DNA of 64,000 nt from assembly GCA_903888515.1 (NCBI GenBank), contig CAISTY010000231.1, forward strand, positions 22,461-86,460. Reading direction: 5' to 3'. The notes beneath the pieces are model-generated. The model made no database searches and was not told the DNA's origin. It saw only the letters and a program-made list of their open reading frames with translations. This DNA is from Akkermansiaceae bacterium. GTDB taxonomy: Bacteria > Verrucomicrobiota > Verrucomicrobiia > Verrucomicrobiales > Akkermansiaceae. Numbering within the stretch: position 1 is the first letter of the stretch; the number at the start of each line of letters is the position of its first letter. Shown piece after piece: positions 1 to 9,162 of this stretch. The position numbers were made by a program, and so were the translations under genes.

Positions 1-45
1 AAGATCTTGATCGATAAAACAGAATTCAAATTGAAATAAACCGCC

Positions 46-723
46 ATGAAACCGCTGCCGATCCGCCTCCTTCCGTTAATCCTCCTGTTTCTATCAGCCA
101 CAGGTTCCCAAGCCCAGTTGAAGCTGCCATGGGAGAAATCACCGCCGCCCAAGGCGCAACCCGCCCAGCCTAACACACCGCAACCAGCCGATGACGAACC
201 GCCCGCCCGGATCAATTCCCCGGATGGCAATACCGCAGTGCGCATCCAGCAAAAGGCGATGCCCGGCACCGATGGTGTCACGGATTTTTTCACGCTTGAG
301 ATATTGCAGGAAGGCAAGGTGGTGGCCCGCGTTCCGACCGAAGGATATTTGATCTCTGCTTACTGGAGCGCCGACGGCCGCCTGCTCGCCGTGAACAATC
401 GCCGCGGCAATTCGGGCGATTATCTATGGGTCTTTTCGCTGCCGGACGGCGCCTGCCTCAAAAAGGCTGACGACGATACAGGCACGCGCTGGTTTGAAAC
501 GGCAACCCAGGCAATCGCAGCCAAGATCCAGAACGCCAAGGCAGATGACGTTTATAAGAGCTGGCTCACCGCGGGCGGATGGTCCGCAAACGGCGAACTG
601 TTACTCAACGTCCGCATCCGTTATCGCGGCAAGGGTGTCGGCGTTTTCAATTTCTCCGCCCCGGCCGCTTTCAAGAACGGCAAGTGGACCACCATGCCAG
701 GCACGATCCAGGCAGACCCGTGA
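46..723 (+). CDS. exported hypothetical protein with propeller-like segments
   Basis: A 225-residue protein with a clear signal peptide: hydrophobic residues about 6-18, with a likely cleavage after SQAQ near residue 24. A Pro-rich linker (about 28-52) follows. The rest contains beta-rich blocks such as YWSADGRLLAVNN and LWVFSLPDGAC, which resemble one or two blades of a WD40/PQQ-type propeller; it is too short for a whole propeller. I do not recognise a named family and see no catalytic motif. It probably sits in the periplasm. It stands alone, with repeat-rich non-coding DNA after it. The ATG at 46 is chosen because the signal peptide begins there. Confidence 0.7.
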   Translation: MKPLPIRLLPLILLFLSATGSQAQLKLPWEKSPPPKAQPAQPNTPQPADDEPPARINSPDGNTAVRIQQKAMPGTDGVTDFFTLEILQEGKVVARVPTEGYLISAYWSADGRLLAVNNRRGNSGDYLWVFSLPDGACLKKADDDTGTRWFETATQAIAAKIQNAKADDVYKSWLTAGGWSANGELLLNVRIRYRGKGVGVFNFSAPAAFKNGKWTTMPGTIQADP

Positions 724-767
724 CGGCCCGTGTATCATGGCTGCACCACGCGAATGCCATGAACCTA

Positions 768-960
768 CTGAGCAGTCCCTGGGTTGGAATACATTCAGTT
801 AGCCGCAAAGAGGCACAGAAACCACAAAAGTAGCGCGGCTGCGCCTCAGACAGAAGACTTGAAGACAGAAGACAGAAGACCGGAAAACTTGACCTTATTG
901 CGTATCTTGCGCATTTTTGCGGCAAAAAATACTGTAGGGCAAACCAAGAACTCATCAGTA
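768..960. repeat. dispersed intergenic repeat, copy 1 (two conserved blocks)
   Basis: Two blocks (about 768-829 and 893-960) recur almost exactly at 9656-9717 and 9733-9795. The last 34 bases (927-960) recur again at 26053-26086. The first block contains a GCCGCAAAGAGGCAC-like phrase. The 63 bases between the blocks differ from copy 2 and hold AGACAGAAG simple repeats. The stretch 724-1102 has no gene; 961-1075 is also repeat-like, with an ACGCC-rich piece and a short inverted phrase around GTTTTGTAAAC. Copy 2 interrupts a gene, which suggests the unit is mobile or was mobilised. Confidence 0.75.
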
Positions 961-1102
961 GGCAGGGACGCCTTTGCCCTCGCTTCGCTCACGCCATGCC
1001 AGAGTGCGCTTCGCGATCCAGTGACCGCCGTTTTGTAAACGGCTACCACGTTCCGTGGCGTCCGGGAGAATGGTTAGTGAATGACCGGGCCGGAACGTCA
1101 TC

Positions 1103-1483
1103 TCATTCCCACCTCATTCTCACGGACCGTTCGGAAAACAGTTGGATTTCAATGTTGGATTGACACTGTCGATGGACATTTCGGGCGGCGCGTGGTGTGA
1201 GGGGGAAGACCATGGGAAGAGGGAGAGAATGGAGAATGACGAATGACGATTGTTGATTTTTGATTGGGAAGAGGAAGACCTGGTTGCCATCCACTTCAAA
1301 AAGCGCCCGGTAATCCCCGGCCCGCATGCGGTATTCCGGGAAATGATTGCTGAGGCGTTTCACATCGCCCCGCAAATTCTCTTCCAACCAGCGCAAACGT
1401 TCCACCACCCGGGCGAGCTCCGCCTTGGGTAGGCCCTTGAGATCCTTCTCTGCCTTGGGTTTGAGCTCGATGCGGTAGGTCAT
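1103..1483 (-). CDS. RelE/ParE-like toxin with an aberrant C-terminus
   Basis: Residues 1-72 of 126 read as a RelE/ParE-superfamily mRNA interferase or gyrase poison: the start MTYRIELKPKAEKDLKGLP, the helical LARVVERLRWLEENL, then GDYRALFEVDGNQVFLF. A normal RelE ends some 10-15 residues later with a basic HRREAY-like tail. Here the frame instead runs about 50 residues into unrelated sequence (PIKNQ onward). No antitoxin gene is visible next to it, on either side. The usual C-terminal catalytic residues are therefore missing. I read it as a decayed orphan toxin that may still be translated. The start is the ATG at 1483. Confidence 0.55.
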   Translation of the reverse strand: MTYRIELKPKAEKDLKGLPKAELARVVERLRWLEENLRGDVKRLSNHFPEYRMRAGDYRALFEVDGNQVFLFPIKNQQSSFVILHSLPLPMVFPLTPRAARNVHRQCQSNIEIQLFSERSVRMRWE

Positions 1484-1501
1484 GGAAGTTCATGCGATGG
1501 G

Positions 1502-1692
1502 GTCAAATATGCGGAGGGTCCGGACGGCGGCCCTGACTGGGGCCTGCGCTTCACGCCCGCCAGGAAGAATTTCCTGGAAGAATTTCCTTGCGATCTGCCA
1601 AAACAATCCCTATGTTTCATTCCGATAGCCAGCCCTCCGGGTTTCTATCAGATTAACGGAAAATTGAACGCCCCCAACCCCAACCCCCATGG
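1502..1692 (+). pseudogene. short remnant with a YAEgPxGgPDWGLRF peptide
   Basis: The plus-strand frame from 1502 reads VKYAEGPDGGPDWGLRF and stays open to a stop after 1692. A very similar peptide, WYAEAPSGAPDWGIRF, is encoded on the minus strand at 11040-11147. Two separate copies of the same odd peptide suggest remnants of one gene family, possibly an outer-membrane protein tail. No start codon or ribosome site is visible and I cannot name the family. Confidence 0.25.
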
Positions 1693-1860
1693 AGTAATGG
1701 AGTAATGGAGTAGTGGAAGAGGGAGTGATGGAGTATTGGAGTAGTGGAGTAATGTGCGAAACGTCATCTCTTCCACCACTCCAATACTCCAATACTCCAC
1801 CACTCCAATACTCCAATACTCCAATACTCCAATACTCCTCTCTTCCACCACTCCACCACT
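1693..1860. repeat. simple-repeat hairpin of TGGAGTA units
   Basis: Roughly 60 bases of tandem TGGAGTAAT/TGGAGTAGT units are followed, after a 13-base spacer, by about 95 bases of the complementary CACTCCAATACTCC units. The two arms could fold into a long imperfect hairpin. It lies directly upstream of the hydrolase gene at 1864, whose ATG follows the last unit. No gene is present. It could act in transcription or mRNA stability, but nothing in the sequence shows that. Confidence 0.85.
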
Positions 1861-1863
1861 CCA

Positions 1864-2694
1864 ATGAAAAACAACCATCACGCCCACCGTCCATACACTT
1901 CGCTTGTCCGCTCCGCTCTTGGCCTGATATTCATCGCCACGTCCATCGGGTGCGCTCCCAAATCCGCCTGGGATGGCAAATACCGTGCCGACCGCAAGGA
2001 GCGGCTGACGCGTGGATGCACCTTCTACTTCGATGGTGCCGGTGGCGGCACCACAAAGTCTAACTACGCGGAGGGTGTCGTGGAGGGCATGCTTGCGGCG
2101 GGATACCGTGGCGCGGGTGAGCTTGTCTCCTGGGAGACCGGCAAGGGCTTGATGGCGGATCAGTATGCCAGCGTCGCCTACAAGCGGACCAAGGCGCAGG
2201 CGGGTGCCGTCCGCATCCGGAACTATCAGAAGGAACACCCCGCCGCGCCGGTGAACCTGCTCGGTTTCTCCGCCGGCACGGCCGAGGCCATCTTCGCACT
2301 CGAGGTGCTGCCGGAGACGGCGCCGGTGGATCAGGTCGTCTTGTTAGGCACATCCATCAGCCGTGACTACGACATGACCGAGGCGCTCAAGCGGGTGAAA
2401 TACAAATTGTATATCTTCACCTCCACCCACGACCAAATGCTCGGGACACTGATGCCGCTCTCAGGAACCGCCGACCGGAAGTTCCACGACCCCGGCGCGG
2501 GCATCAAAGGATTTGTCCTCCCCGCCGGTGCCTCCGCCGCCACCCGCCAGCTATATGCTAACAAGATCGTCACCATCCCCTACTCCGGGGATTTCCGCAA
2601 AGACAAGGACATGGGACACCACTTCGACAATGTGAAGATGGAATTCATCCGTGACCAGGTGGCTCCCCTGCTCATCGGCCGGCCCGCCCGTTGA
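1864..2694 (+). CDS. lipid-anchored alpha/beta hydrolase
   Basis: A 276-residue protein. Residues 15-31 form a hydrophobic export signal ending in TSIGC, which fits a lipobox, so the mature protein is probably a lipoprotein. The nucleophile elbow GFSAG lies near residue 139 and is preceded by VNLLGFSAG, typical of alpha/beta-hydrolase folds. An early YFDGAGGG probably forms the oxyanion loop, and GHHFDNV near the C-terminus supplies a candidate catalytic His. The substrate cannot be told; esters of lipids or small molecules are possible. It precedes the arylsulfatase on the same strand with a 146-base gap, so co-transcription is possible but not evident. Confidence 0.75.
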   Translation: MKNNHHAHRPYTSLVRSALGLIFIATSIGCAPKSAWDGKYRADRKERLTRGCTFYFDGAGGGTTKSNYAEGVVEGMLAAGYRGAGELVSWETGKGLMADQYASVAYKRTKAQAGAVRIRNYQKEHPAAPVNLLGFSAGTAEAIFALEVLPETAPVDQVVLLGTSISRDYDMTEALKRVKYKLYIFTSTHDQMLGTLMPLSGTADRKFHDPGAGIKGFVLPAGASAATRQLYANKIVTIPYSGDFRKDKDMGHHFDNVKMEFIRDQVAPLLIGRPAR

Positions 2695-2840
2695 CCCATC
2701 ACCCCGCCGCGCGGACCATCGGTCACGAATCTTTCACACGTGTGGATGGTATTTCCTCGCCGCGGCTATTTTGATTCGTTAATCTTTCGTTTGTCTGTGA
2801 AAAATCGAGATAGGCACGACCCACCCCGCAAACCAACCGT

Positions 2841-5243
2841 ATGAAAACACCACCATTCCGCCAGTCACTGCTGGCAGCAGCCGGAGCATTGCTCGGCACC
2901 CTTTCATCAGCCCAGGCCCAGCAGGCTGGCGCCAAGGGCGTCACCACCGTCGCGCCGGAAACGAGCGCGGTCCTTCCCTTCGAGGATTTCCACTACAAGG
3001 GCAACGTCGGTCGCACCATCAATGAGAGCGATCCACCGCAATTCCCGAAGCTGGTGCGTCCGCCCAAGGGCGCGCCTAACATCGTCCTCATCCTCATCGA
3101 CGACGCCGGCTACGGCCAGTTCGGCACCTTCGGCGGCCAGGTGAAGACACCCGCGCTGGACCGCGTCGCCGCCGACGGTCTGCGCTACACGCGTTTCCAC
3201 ACCACGGCCCTGTGCTCGCCGACCCGCGCCGCACTGCTAACAGGCCGCAACCACCACTCGACCGGCAACGGCGTGATCACCGAAGCGGCGACCGGCTATG
3301 ACGGCTACACCGGCATGATTGGCAAAAACGTCGGCACCATCGCCGAGGTGCTGCGCCAGCACGGATACGCCACCTCGTGGTTCGGCAAGAACCACAATAC
3401 CCCGGACTGGGAAACCAGCCAGGTGGGCCCCTTCGACCGCTGGCCAAGCGGGCTCGGGTTTGACTATTTCTATGGTTTCATGGGCGGCGACGCGGACCAG
3501 TGGCAGCCGACGCTTTATGAGAACCATCAGCTAGTCCCGCGTTCCACCGATCCGAACTATATCATGACCAAGGACCTCGTGGACAAGTCGATCTCATGGC
3601 TGCGCGGCACCCGCTCGATCGACGCCGAGAAACCCTACTTCCTCTACATGGCCACCGGGGCCACCCACGCGCCGCATCACGTGCGGCCGGAGTTTATCGC
3701 AAAATACAAGGGCCAGTTCGACATCGGCTGGGATGTCTATCGCGAGCAGACTTTCGAGCGCCAGAAGAAACTCGGCGTGGTGCCTGCGAATGCAAAACTC
3801 ACACCGCGTCCCAAGGAACTGCCCGCCTGGGATTCCCTGTCCGCGGATCAGAAACGCTTGTTTTCCCGCATGATGGAGGTGTTCGCCGGCTTCACGGCCG
3901 AGACCGACTACGAGATGGGCCGCCTGTTGGACGTCGTCCGCGCGCAGCCGGATGCGGACAACACGATCATCCTCTATCAGGTGGGTGACAACGGTTCATC
4001 CGCCGAGGGCGGCCTCGTCGGATTGTTGAACGAGAACTCGTTCTTCAACGGTGTGCCGGAATCGCTGGAAGCAAATCTCAAGGCCATGGATGAACTCGGC
4101 GGACCGAAACATTTCAACCACTTCCCCGCCGGTTGGGCATGGGCGATGAACACGCCGTTCCAGTGGGCCAAACAAATCGCATCGCATCTCGGTGGCGTGC
4201 GCAATCCACTCGCCATCTCGTGGCCCGCGAAGATCACGGACAAGGGCGGCGTGCGCCCGCAGTTCCATCACGTCATCGACATCGCGCCGACGATCTACGA
4301 AGCGTGCGGCATCACCTTTCCGAACGTGCTCAACGGTGTGCCGCAAAAGCCGATAGAAGGTGTTTCCATGGCCTATTCGTTCGATTCCGCGAAAGCCCCG
4401 GACCATCGCCGCAGCCAGTATTTTGAAATGTTCATCAACCGCGCCATCTACAGTGACGGCTGGTGGGCCGCCTCGCGCACCGGCATCCCGTGGGAAAGCA
4501 GCCCCAAACCGGCCAATCCGGACACTGCCACATGGGAGCTTTACAATCTCGACGAAGACTTCAGCCAGGCCGACGATCTCGCCGCGAAAAATCCGCAAAA
4601 GCTCCGTGATCTGCAAGACCAATGGTGGGCGGCGGCGGCCAAATACAACGTGCTTCCCATGGATGGTCGCAAGACGGAGCGCCTCAGCGCGGAATTGCAG
4701 GGCCGCCCGTCTCTAACCGGTACCCGCACCACATTCACTTACTACCCGGGCACGCTCGCAGTGCCCTCCGGCAGTGCGCCGAAGATCTTGAACAAATCCT
4801 TCGCGATCACGGCGGACATCGAAATGAGTGCGGACTCGAAAAACGGAGCCATCCTCTCGTTCGGCGGCTCCGATGGCGGCTACGGACTCTACATCAAGGA
4901 AGGCAAACCCGTCTTCGTCGGCAATTTCCTCAACCAAGTGCTCACCCGCGCGACATCGACCTCTCCACTTCCTGCCGGTCCGGCGAAAGTGCGTGCCGAG
5001 TTTGCCTATGATGGCGGCGGCCTCGGCAAGGGCGGCAACATCTCGCTCTTCGTCAACGACAAGAAGGTCGGCGAAGGCCGCATGGAACACACCCAGGCGA
5101 TGACCCTCGGCTTGGGCGGTACCCTGGACATTGGCGAGGACACCGGCTCCGCCGTGGACGAGAGCTACACCCCGCCATTCCGCTTCGGCGGCACGATCAA
5201 ACAAGTGACCGTGGACCTGAAACCAAACCTCCAACCAAAATAG
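2841..5243 (+). CDS. exported arylsulfatase (sulfatase family, formylglycine type)
   Basis: An 800-residue enzyme that should hydrolyse sulfate esters outside the cytoplasm. A signal peptide covers residues 1-27 (ends SSAQAQ). The metal-binding start of the sulfatase fold is seen as LILIDDAGYGQ (Asp87-Asp88). The active-site signature CSPTR at Cys125 is followed by LLTGRNHH, the normal layout for Cys-type sulfatases whose cysteine is converted to formylglycine. VGDNGSSAEGG supplies the later Asp-Asn metal ligands. Length and order match the large AslA-type arylsulfatases; the last 160 residues look like a LamG-type beta sandwich. It leads a run of outer-membrane genes, most of which are decaying. 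Confidence 0.92.
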   Translation: MKTPPFRQSLLAAAGALLGTLSSAQAQQAGAKGVTTVAPETSAVLPFEDFHYKGNVGRTINESDPPQFPKLVRPPKGAPNIVLILIDDAGYGQFGTFGGQVKTPALDRVAADGLRYTRFHTTALCSPTRAALLTGRNHHSTGNGVITEAATGYDGYTGMIGKNVGTIAEVLRQHGYATSWFGKNHNTPDWETSQVGPFDRWPSGLGFDYFYGFMGGDADQWQPTLYENHQLVPRSTDPNYIMTKDLVDKSISWLRGTRSIDAEKPYFLYMATGATHAPHHVRPEFIAKYKGQFDIGWDVYREQTFERQKKLGVVPANAKLTPRPKELPAWDSLSADQKRLFSRMMEVFAGFTAETDYEMGRLLDVVRAQPDADNTIILYQVGDNGSSAEGGLVGLLNENSFFNGVPESLEANLKAMDELGGPKHFNHFPAGWAWAMNTPFQWAKQIASHLGGVRNPLAISWPAKITDKGGVRPQFHHVIDIAPTIYEACGITFPNVLNGVPQKPIEGVSMAYSFDSAKAPDHRRSQYFEMFINRAIYSDGWWAASRTGIPWESSPKPANPDTATWELYNLDEDFSQADDLAAKNPQKLRDLQDQWWAAAAKYNVLPMDGRKTERLSAELQGRPSLTGTRTTFTYYPGTLAVPSGSAPKILNKSFAITADIEMSADSKNGAILSFGGSDGGYGLYIKEGKPVFVGNFLNQVLTRATSTSPLPAGPAKVRAEFAYDGGGLGKGGNISLFVNDKKVGEGRMEHTQAMTLGLGGTLDIGEDTGSAVDESYTPPFRFGGTIKQVTVDLKPNLQPK

Positions 5244-5261
5244 TCCCATGAAAACAGTATC

Positions 5262-5603
5262 AGTGATCCCTACCGCGATCTCAAACGCCGCGTGACAGGT
5301 GTTTCCTACCTTGGCAAAGGCACCGTGCGCGAAAGTGGCGGCGTGATCCAGTGCCACCGCATCGGCATGCACGGCACCCACGCCGACGCCGAACTCTGGA
5401 TCGGTGTTGCCGACGCGCTGCCACGCCGGCTCAAGGCCACCAAGACCGGATCCGCGGGCAAGGATCTGCTCATCGATGTCGATTTCCTCACTTGGGATTT
5501 GAATCATCAGGCAAGTGCTTCGGCATTCCGCCATCAACCTGCATCCGGTGCCATGGAAATCCCCATGGTCACCCTCGAAGAAGCGAACCAACCGCGCCGC
5601 TAA
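5262..5603 (+). pseudogene. 5'-truncated DUF2092-type periplasmic protein
   Basis: The open frame (residues DPYRDLKRRVTG through LPRRLKATK and DVDFLTWDLN to the GAMEIP tail) matches the C-terminal half of DUF2092-type predicted periplasmic proteins, which often lie beside such sulfatases. No proper start exists in this frame. The ATG at 5249 just upstream (MKTVSVIPT) belongs to another frame and stops after 15 codons, as expected if a deletion joined the old start to the middle of the gene. A GTG at 5292 could start a 103-residue fragment, but the signal peptide is gone. I call it a remnant; the family assignment is from memory of the motif. Confidence 0.6.
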
Positions 5604-5628
5604 CAAAAAACCACTCACCATCATTCCC

Positions 5629-6051
5629 ATGAAAAACAATCACATTCTTTTCAATCCATCAAGAGTCGGCTCCATGCTCGCTCTCACCCTCTGCCTAACC
5701 ACTGGAGGCGCCCTCGCGAGAGGTCCTGGCGGGGCCGGTGCGGGTGGCGGGAGGGCCGGAGTTGGCGCGGGTGGAGCAGGCAGACCCGGTGTAGGCGCGG
5801 GTGGCGTGGGTGGCGCAGGCGTGGGAGTCGGCTACCACGGTGCCGGTGCGGGTGCCCGTGGAGTGGGAGTCGCACCCGGTGTCGGCGTCGGCGCACCCGG
5901 TGTCGGTGCCTTGCCGGCTGGTTACCACGCGGCCGTGCCCGCCGGATACGCCACCGTAGCTTACGGCGGCTACACCTGCCGTTTTGTCGGCGGCGTTTAT
6001 TATCGGGCCGTAACTTACCAGGGTCAAACCGTGTGGGTGGTCGTGGCGTGA
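5629..6051 (+). CDS. glycine-rich exported protein
   Basis: A 140-residue protein with a signal peptide (ends GGALARG near residue 33), then about 70 residues built from Gly, Ala and Val in GVGAG/GAGVG repeats, then a C-terminal module with GYTCRFVGGVYYR and TVWVVVA. That C-terminal pattern (Gly-Val-Tyr-Tyr followed by Val-Val) resembles small DUF6515-like surface proteins. It is probably periplasmic or surface-exposed. Its stop (TGA 6049-6051) overlaps the ATG of the next gene, so the two are translationally coupled. Function unknown. Confidence 0.75.
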   Translation: MKNNHILFNPSRVGSMLALTLCLTTGGALARGPGGAGAGGGRAGVGAGGAGRPGVGAGGVGGAGVGVGYHGAGAGARGVGVAPGVGVGAPGVGALPAGYHAAVPAGYATVAYGGYTCRFVGGVYYRAVTYQGQTVWVVVA

Positions 6052-7022
6052 TGCAAACACTCAACTTCTCGAAACCGTCCCGGTCGCTCGGCTTTTTCCG
6101 CTGGTTCTTCGAGTTGGCATCCTGCCGAGCGGTTTACGCCCTTGGTTTGTTGCTGGCCCTGCCCTGCCACGCCCAGGACATCGAACCGCGCCGCTGGAGC
6201 CATCTGCCGCTCGACACCAACTTCCTCGGTGTCGGCTACGCCTACACCTCCGGTGACATCTTCCTCAACCCGGTGCTCCAAATCGAGGATGGCGAGTTCG
6301 ACCTCAACTCCTGCGCCCTGAAGTATATCAGATCCTTCGAACTCTTTAACAAGTCGGCCCGCATCGACATCACCCAGGAATATGAGAGTGGCGATTGGTC
6401 AGGGCTGCAGGCTGGCCAACCTATCAGCACCGCACGCGACGGCTGGGCCGACACCACCGTGCGCTTTGCGATCAACTTGCTGGGAGCACCGCCGCTGGCG
6501 GGCAAGGAGTTCGCGGACTACCGCGCACACGCCGATTGTGAAACCATCATCGGCGCGGGCCTTGCCGTGGATCTTCCCACCGGCCAATACTTCGATGACA
6601 AGCTCATCAACCTCGGCAACAATCGCTTCGCCTTCCGGCCGCAACTCGGCTTGGTTCACCAACGTGGCAAGTGGACGGGCGAACTCACCACCTCGGCCAG
6701 ATTCTTCACCGACAACGAGGATTTTTTCAACGGCAAGCGACTGGAGCAGGATCCGGTCTATTTCGCCCAAGGACACCTGATCTATAACTTCACCCCGAGC
6801 CTGTGGCTCAGTGCCAGCATGGGCTATTTCTTTGGTGGTGAATCCACCATTGACGGCATATCCTCAGATGACCGCCAGAGCGACCTTGGTTGGGCGCTTT
6901 CGATGGGGATCCCGATCACCCGCAACTTCGGCTTGAAAATCACCTACATCGGCATCCGGACCCTAACAAACATCGGCACCGATACCGATACCTTCGCGCT
7001 CGGTTGTTCCGTGATGTGGTAG
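6051..7022 (+). CDS. MetA-type outer-membrane beta-barrel protein (intact copy)
   Basis: A 323-residue protein of the family labelled putative MetA-pathway of phenol degradation (PF13557-like), thought to form outer-membrane channels for hydrophobic compounds. It has a signal peptide (ALPCHAQD near residue 42), repeated beta strands with alternating aromatics, GAGLAVDLPTGQYFDD in the middle and a barrel-like end in SVMW. The ATG at 6051 overlaps the upstream stop; the earlier GTG at 6033 would lie inside the previous gene and is rejected. A second, broken copy lies at 9163-9873 with very high DNA similarity. Confidence 0.8.
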   Translation: MQTLNFSKPSRSLGFFRWFFELASCRAVYALGLLLALPCHAQDIEPRRWSHLPLDTNFLGVGYAYTSGDIFLNPVLQIEDGEFDLNSCALKYIRSFELFNKSARIDITQEYESGDWSGLQAGQPISTARDGWADTTVRFAINLLGAPPLAGKEFADYRAHADCETIIGAGLAVDLPTGQYFDDKLINLGNNRFAFRPQLGLVHQRGKWTGELTTSARFFTDNEDFFNGKRLEQDPVYFAQGHLIYNFTPSLWLSASMGYFFGGESTIDGISSDDRQSDLGWALSMGIPITRNFGLKITYIGIRTLTNIGTDTDTFALGCSVMW

Positions 7023-7467
7023 ATATTCCTTGCCTTCCCTACGGTCTGCCAGTCCGCTAGACTCTGTCCAAACCCATGGCAGTCGAATCCAAACCACTCT
7101 ACCGCATCAATGAAATCATGAACACCGAAGGCATCATGCGCTTGGCAATTCTCGAAGATTTTTTTCGCGCAAAGGCGCAAAGGTTTTCAAGAATGGCTGA
7201 ATGGGTCCCACTCACAATGCGTCAGCCTTCCGCTGACAAATGAACTCCATCTCAGTACAATCTGTCCTTTGCTGGAAACGGTTGTCGTCATGCCGAAGAC
7301 CCTACGGCTCCCACTAGAGTTTGTCATACAGCAACTACAAGCCAAAGTTTAAATTCGTGGATCATTCACACCCCGGGCATTAACCTCGACAACGTAACCA
7401 CTTGCCTGTCTTCTTGCGCTGGTTCTGCTCCAATCCAATCCAACCCGCAACCAACCACCATCCGATC
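7023..7467. other. 445-base non-coding stretch with a GCAAAGGCGCAAAGG phrase
   Basis: No convincing gene. A 56-codon frame from the ATG at 7076 runs through the phrase CGCAAAGGCGCAAAGG (about 7168-7183), a repeat common between genes in planctomycetes and verrucomicrobia, so I do not call it coding. The rest looks unique and carries no recognisable terminator. Confidence 0.5.
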
Positions 7468-8232
7468 ATGAAAACCACATCCACCATCCTGTTAGTCATG
7501 TGCCTCGCCAGCCTGCCCGCCATGGCAGGCACCACCATCACCGCCATCCAACCGGCACCCGCCGCCGCGTCGTGGTCGTGCCAGGTCTCCCTCTACGGTT
7601 GGGGGGAATCCCTCAGCGGTGACACCGGTGTCCGCGACTATGAGCTACCGCTGGACATCAGCTTCAGTGAACTCGTCCAATGCATCGACTTCGTTGCCAT
7701 GGGCTCGCTGGAACTCAACCATGGCCGCTGGAGTTTCGTGGCGGACATGATGTATGCCAAACTTGGCGACAGCATCTCAGGCAATCACAATGATTCAGTC
7801 GATATCGATATGCAACAATTCCTCGGCAATTTCGTCGTGGCCTATGAACTGGTGAAAACCGATACTTACAAGCTCGACGCCTATGCCGGTGTCCGGGTGA
7901 ATTATCTCAGCCTCGACCTCAATGTCACAGGCCCACTGGGCAATCATTTCAGCCCTTCTGGCTCCGCAAGCTGGGTGGATCCCATCATCGGCGCCCGCTT
8001 CCAAGCCGAACTTCCCCATGACTTCTTCTTCCGTGCGCCCGGCGATATCGGCGGCTTCGGCGCCGCCTCCGAGTTGACCTGGCAGGCCTCGGGCGGCTTC
8101 GGTTATCACATCACCCCGTGCAGCTCGGTCATGTTAGGATAACGCGCCCTGGGCACCGACTACACCAGCGGCGGATTCACCTGGGACATCATCACCCAAG
8201 GCTTTATCCTGGGATATGAACACACGTTCTAA
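7468..8232 (+). pseudogene. outer-membrane beta-barrel protein, broken by one nonsense codon
   Basis: The frame encodes a signal peptide (MKTTSTILLVMCLASLPAMAG), barrel strands and conserved blocks YAGVRVNYLSLDLNVTGP and GDIGGFGAASELTWQASGGFGY, closely paralogous to the intact gene at 9955-10743. At 8140-8142 the codon after GGA is TAA where the paralogue reads Tyr in GYRYF. Past it the same frame continues for 29 codons (TDYTSGGFTWDII ... GYEHTF) to a natural stop. A TAT-to-TAA change therefore removes the last strands and the closing Phe needed for barrel assembly. The cut product would be 224 residues. Confidence 0.85.
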
Positions 8233-8236
8233 TAGA

Positions 8237-8389
8237 TCCAGCGACGGGGTTGTGCCCTACTGGAGCAGCCACCAGAAAGGCGCGAAGTCGGAACATATCG
8301 TGCCATCCCATCATGGCGCGCATCAGACGAAGGAAGCCATCGCCGAGGTGGATCGCATCCTCAAGGAAAACCTCAAACAAACCAAATAA
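8237..8389 (+). pseudogene. C-terminal remnant of an alpha/beta hydrolase
   Basis: This frame reads SSDGVVPYWSSHQKGAKSEHIV, then SHHGAHQTKEAIAEVDRILKENL, the typical C-terminal end of lipase-like alpha/beta hydrolases: the DGVVP turn, and His in the HGAHQ motif as catalytic base. Nothing upstream in frame encodes the rest of the enzyme; the sequence before it is the end of the broken barrel gene. Its stop (TAA 8387-8389) overlaps the ATG of the next gene, so the original operon spacing is preserved after the deletion. Confidence 0.7.
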
Positions 8390-9114
8390 TGGAAACCACC
8401 GCAATCCAGCCCCGCCGGAAACTCCCGCTATGGGGCAAAACCGTTCTGGGCCTGCTCTCTATCTATCTGATAGTTGCATACTTTGTCATCCCGCAGATGG
8501 ATGCCATGAAGTCCCGGCGGCATCCGGACATGGCGGCGGGCGAACACCTCACGCAAACCAAGACCGGCCTTCCCGGCGATCCCCTCAACATTGCCCTGGT
8601 CGGCAGCGAGGATGAGGTCATCGGCGCGCTGCTCGCTGCGGCATGGGTTCCCGCCAACGCGCTGAGCATCCGCAGCAGCGTGCGCATCGCGGTGGATACC
8701 GTCATTGCCAAACCGGATCCCAACGCCCCGGTGAGCAACCTCTACTTATATGGCCGCAAGGAGGATCTCGCATTTGAAAAACCCATCGGCCACAGCCCGC
8801 GCGAACGCCATCACGTCAGACTCTGGCGCTCCGCTCAGACCGACCATGGCCGACCGCTGTGGATGGGCGCGGCCACCCACGACCTCGGCGTCGAACTGAG
8901 CCGCACCACCGGCGAGGTAACCCATCACATATCACCGGAGGTGGATGCGGAACGCGACCTGCTGTTAGACGATCTTGCCCGGGCCACCCCGGGGCTCGCC
9001 ACCCGCTGGCTGGCGGATTTCCATCCCATCCTGCAAGGCCGCAACGGCGGAGGCGACCCGTGGCACACCGATGGCCGTCTGCCCGTCGCAACGCTCGCGC
9101 CCGCGAACCCATGA
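8389..9114 (+). CDS. LssY C-terminal domain protein with one membrane anchor
   Basis: A 241-residue protein with an N-terminal transmembrane segment (about 19-33, TVLGLLSIYLIVAYFVI) and a long soluble domain. The domain reads GDPLNIALVGSEDEVIGALLAAAWV, NLYLYGRKEDLAFEKPIG, RHHVRLWR and LWMGAATHDLGVEL, which is the LssY C-terminal domain (PF14067-like) usually found on membrane phosphatase-like proteins. The enzymatic role of this domain is unknown. It overlaps the hydrolase remnant by one base and is followed by the broken MetA-type gene. Start chosen at the overlapping ATG. Confidence 0.75.
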   Translation: METTAIQPRRKLPLWGKTVLGLLSIYLIVAYFVIPQMDAMKSRRHPDMAAGEHLTQTKTGLPGDPLNIALVGSEDEVIGALLAAAWVPANALSIRSSVRIAVDTVIAKPDPNAPVSNLYLYGRKEDLAFEKPIGHSPRERHHVRLWRSAQTDHGRPLWMGAATHDLGVELSRTTGEVTHHISPEVDAERDLLLDDLARATPGLATRWLADFHPILQGRNGGGDPWHTDGRLPVATLAPANP

Positions 9115-9162
9115 AAACTTATGTGGATAACAGACAGGCGATCCAAATCGCCATAGGCTCAC

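Noticed and set aside
4713..5639. 308-codon minus-strand frame over the end of the arylsulfatase
   Set aside because: No family signature, and it overlaps the well-supported sulfatase C-terminus and the DUF2092 remnant.
7076..7246. 56-codon ORF after the MetA-type gene
   Set aside because: It runs through a common GCAAAGGCGCAAAGG intergenic repeat and shows no protein-like pattern.
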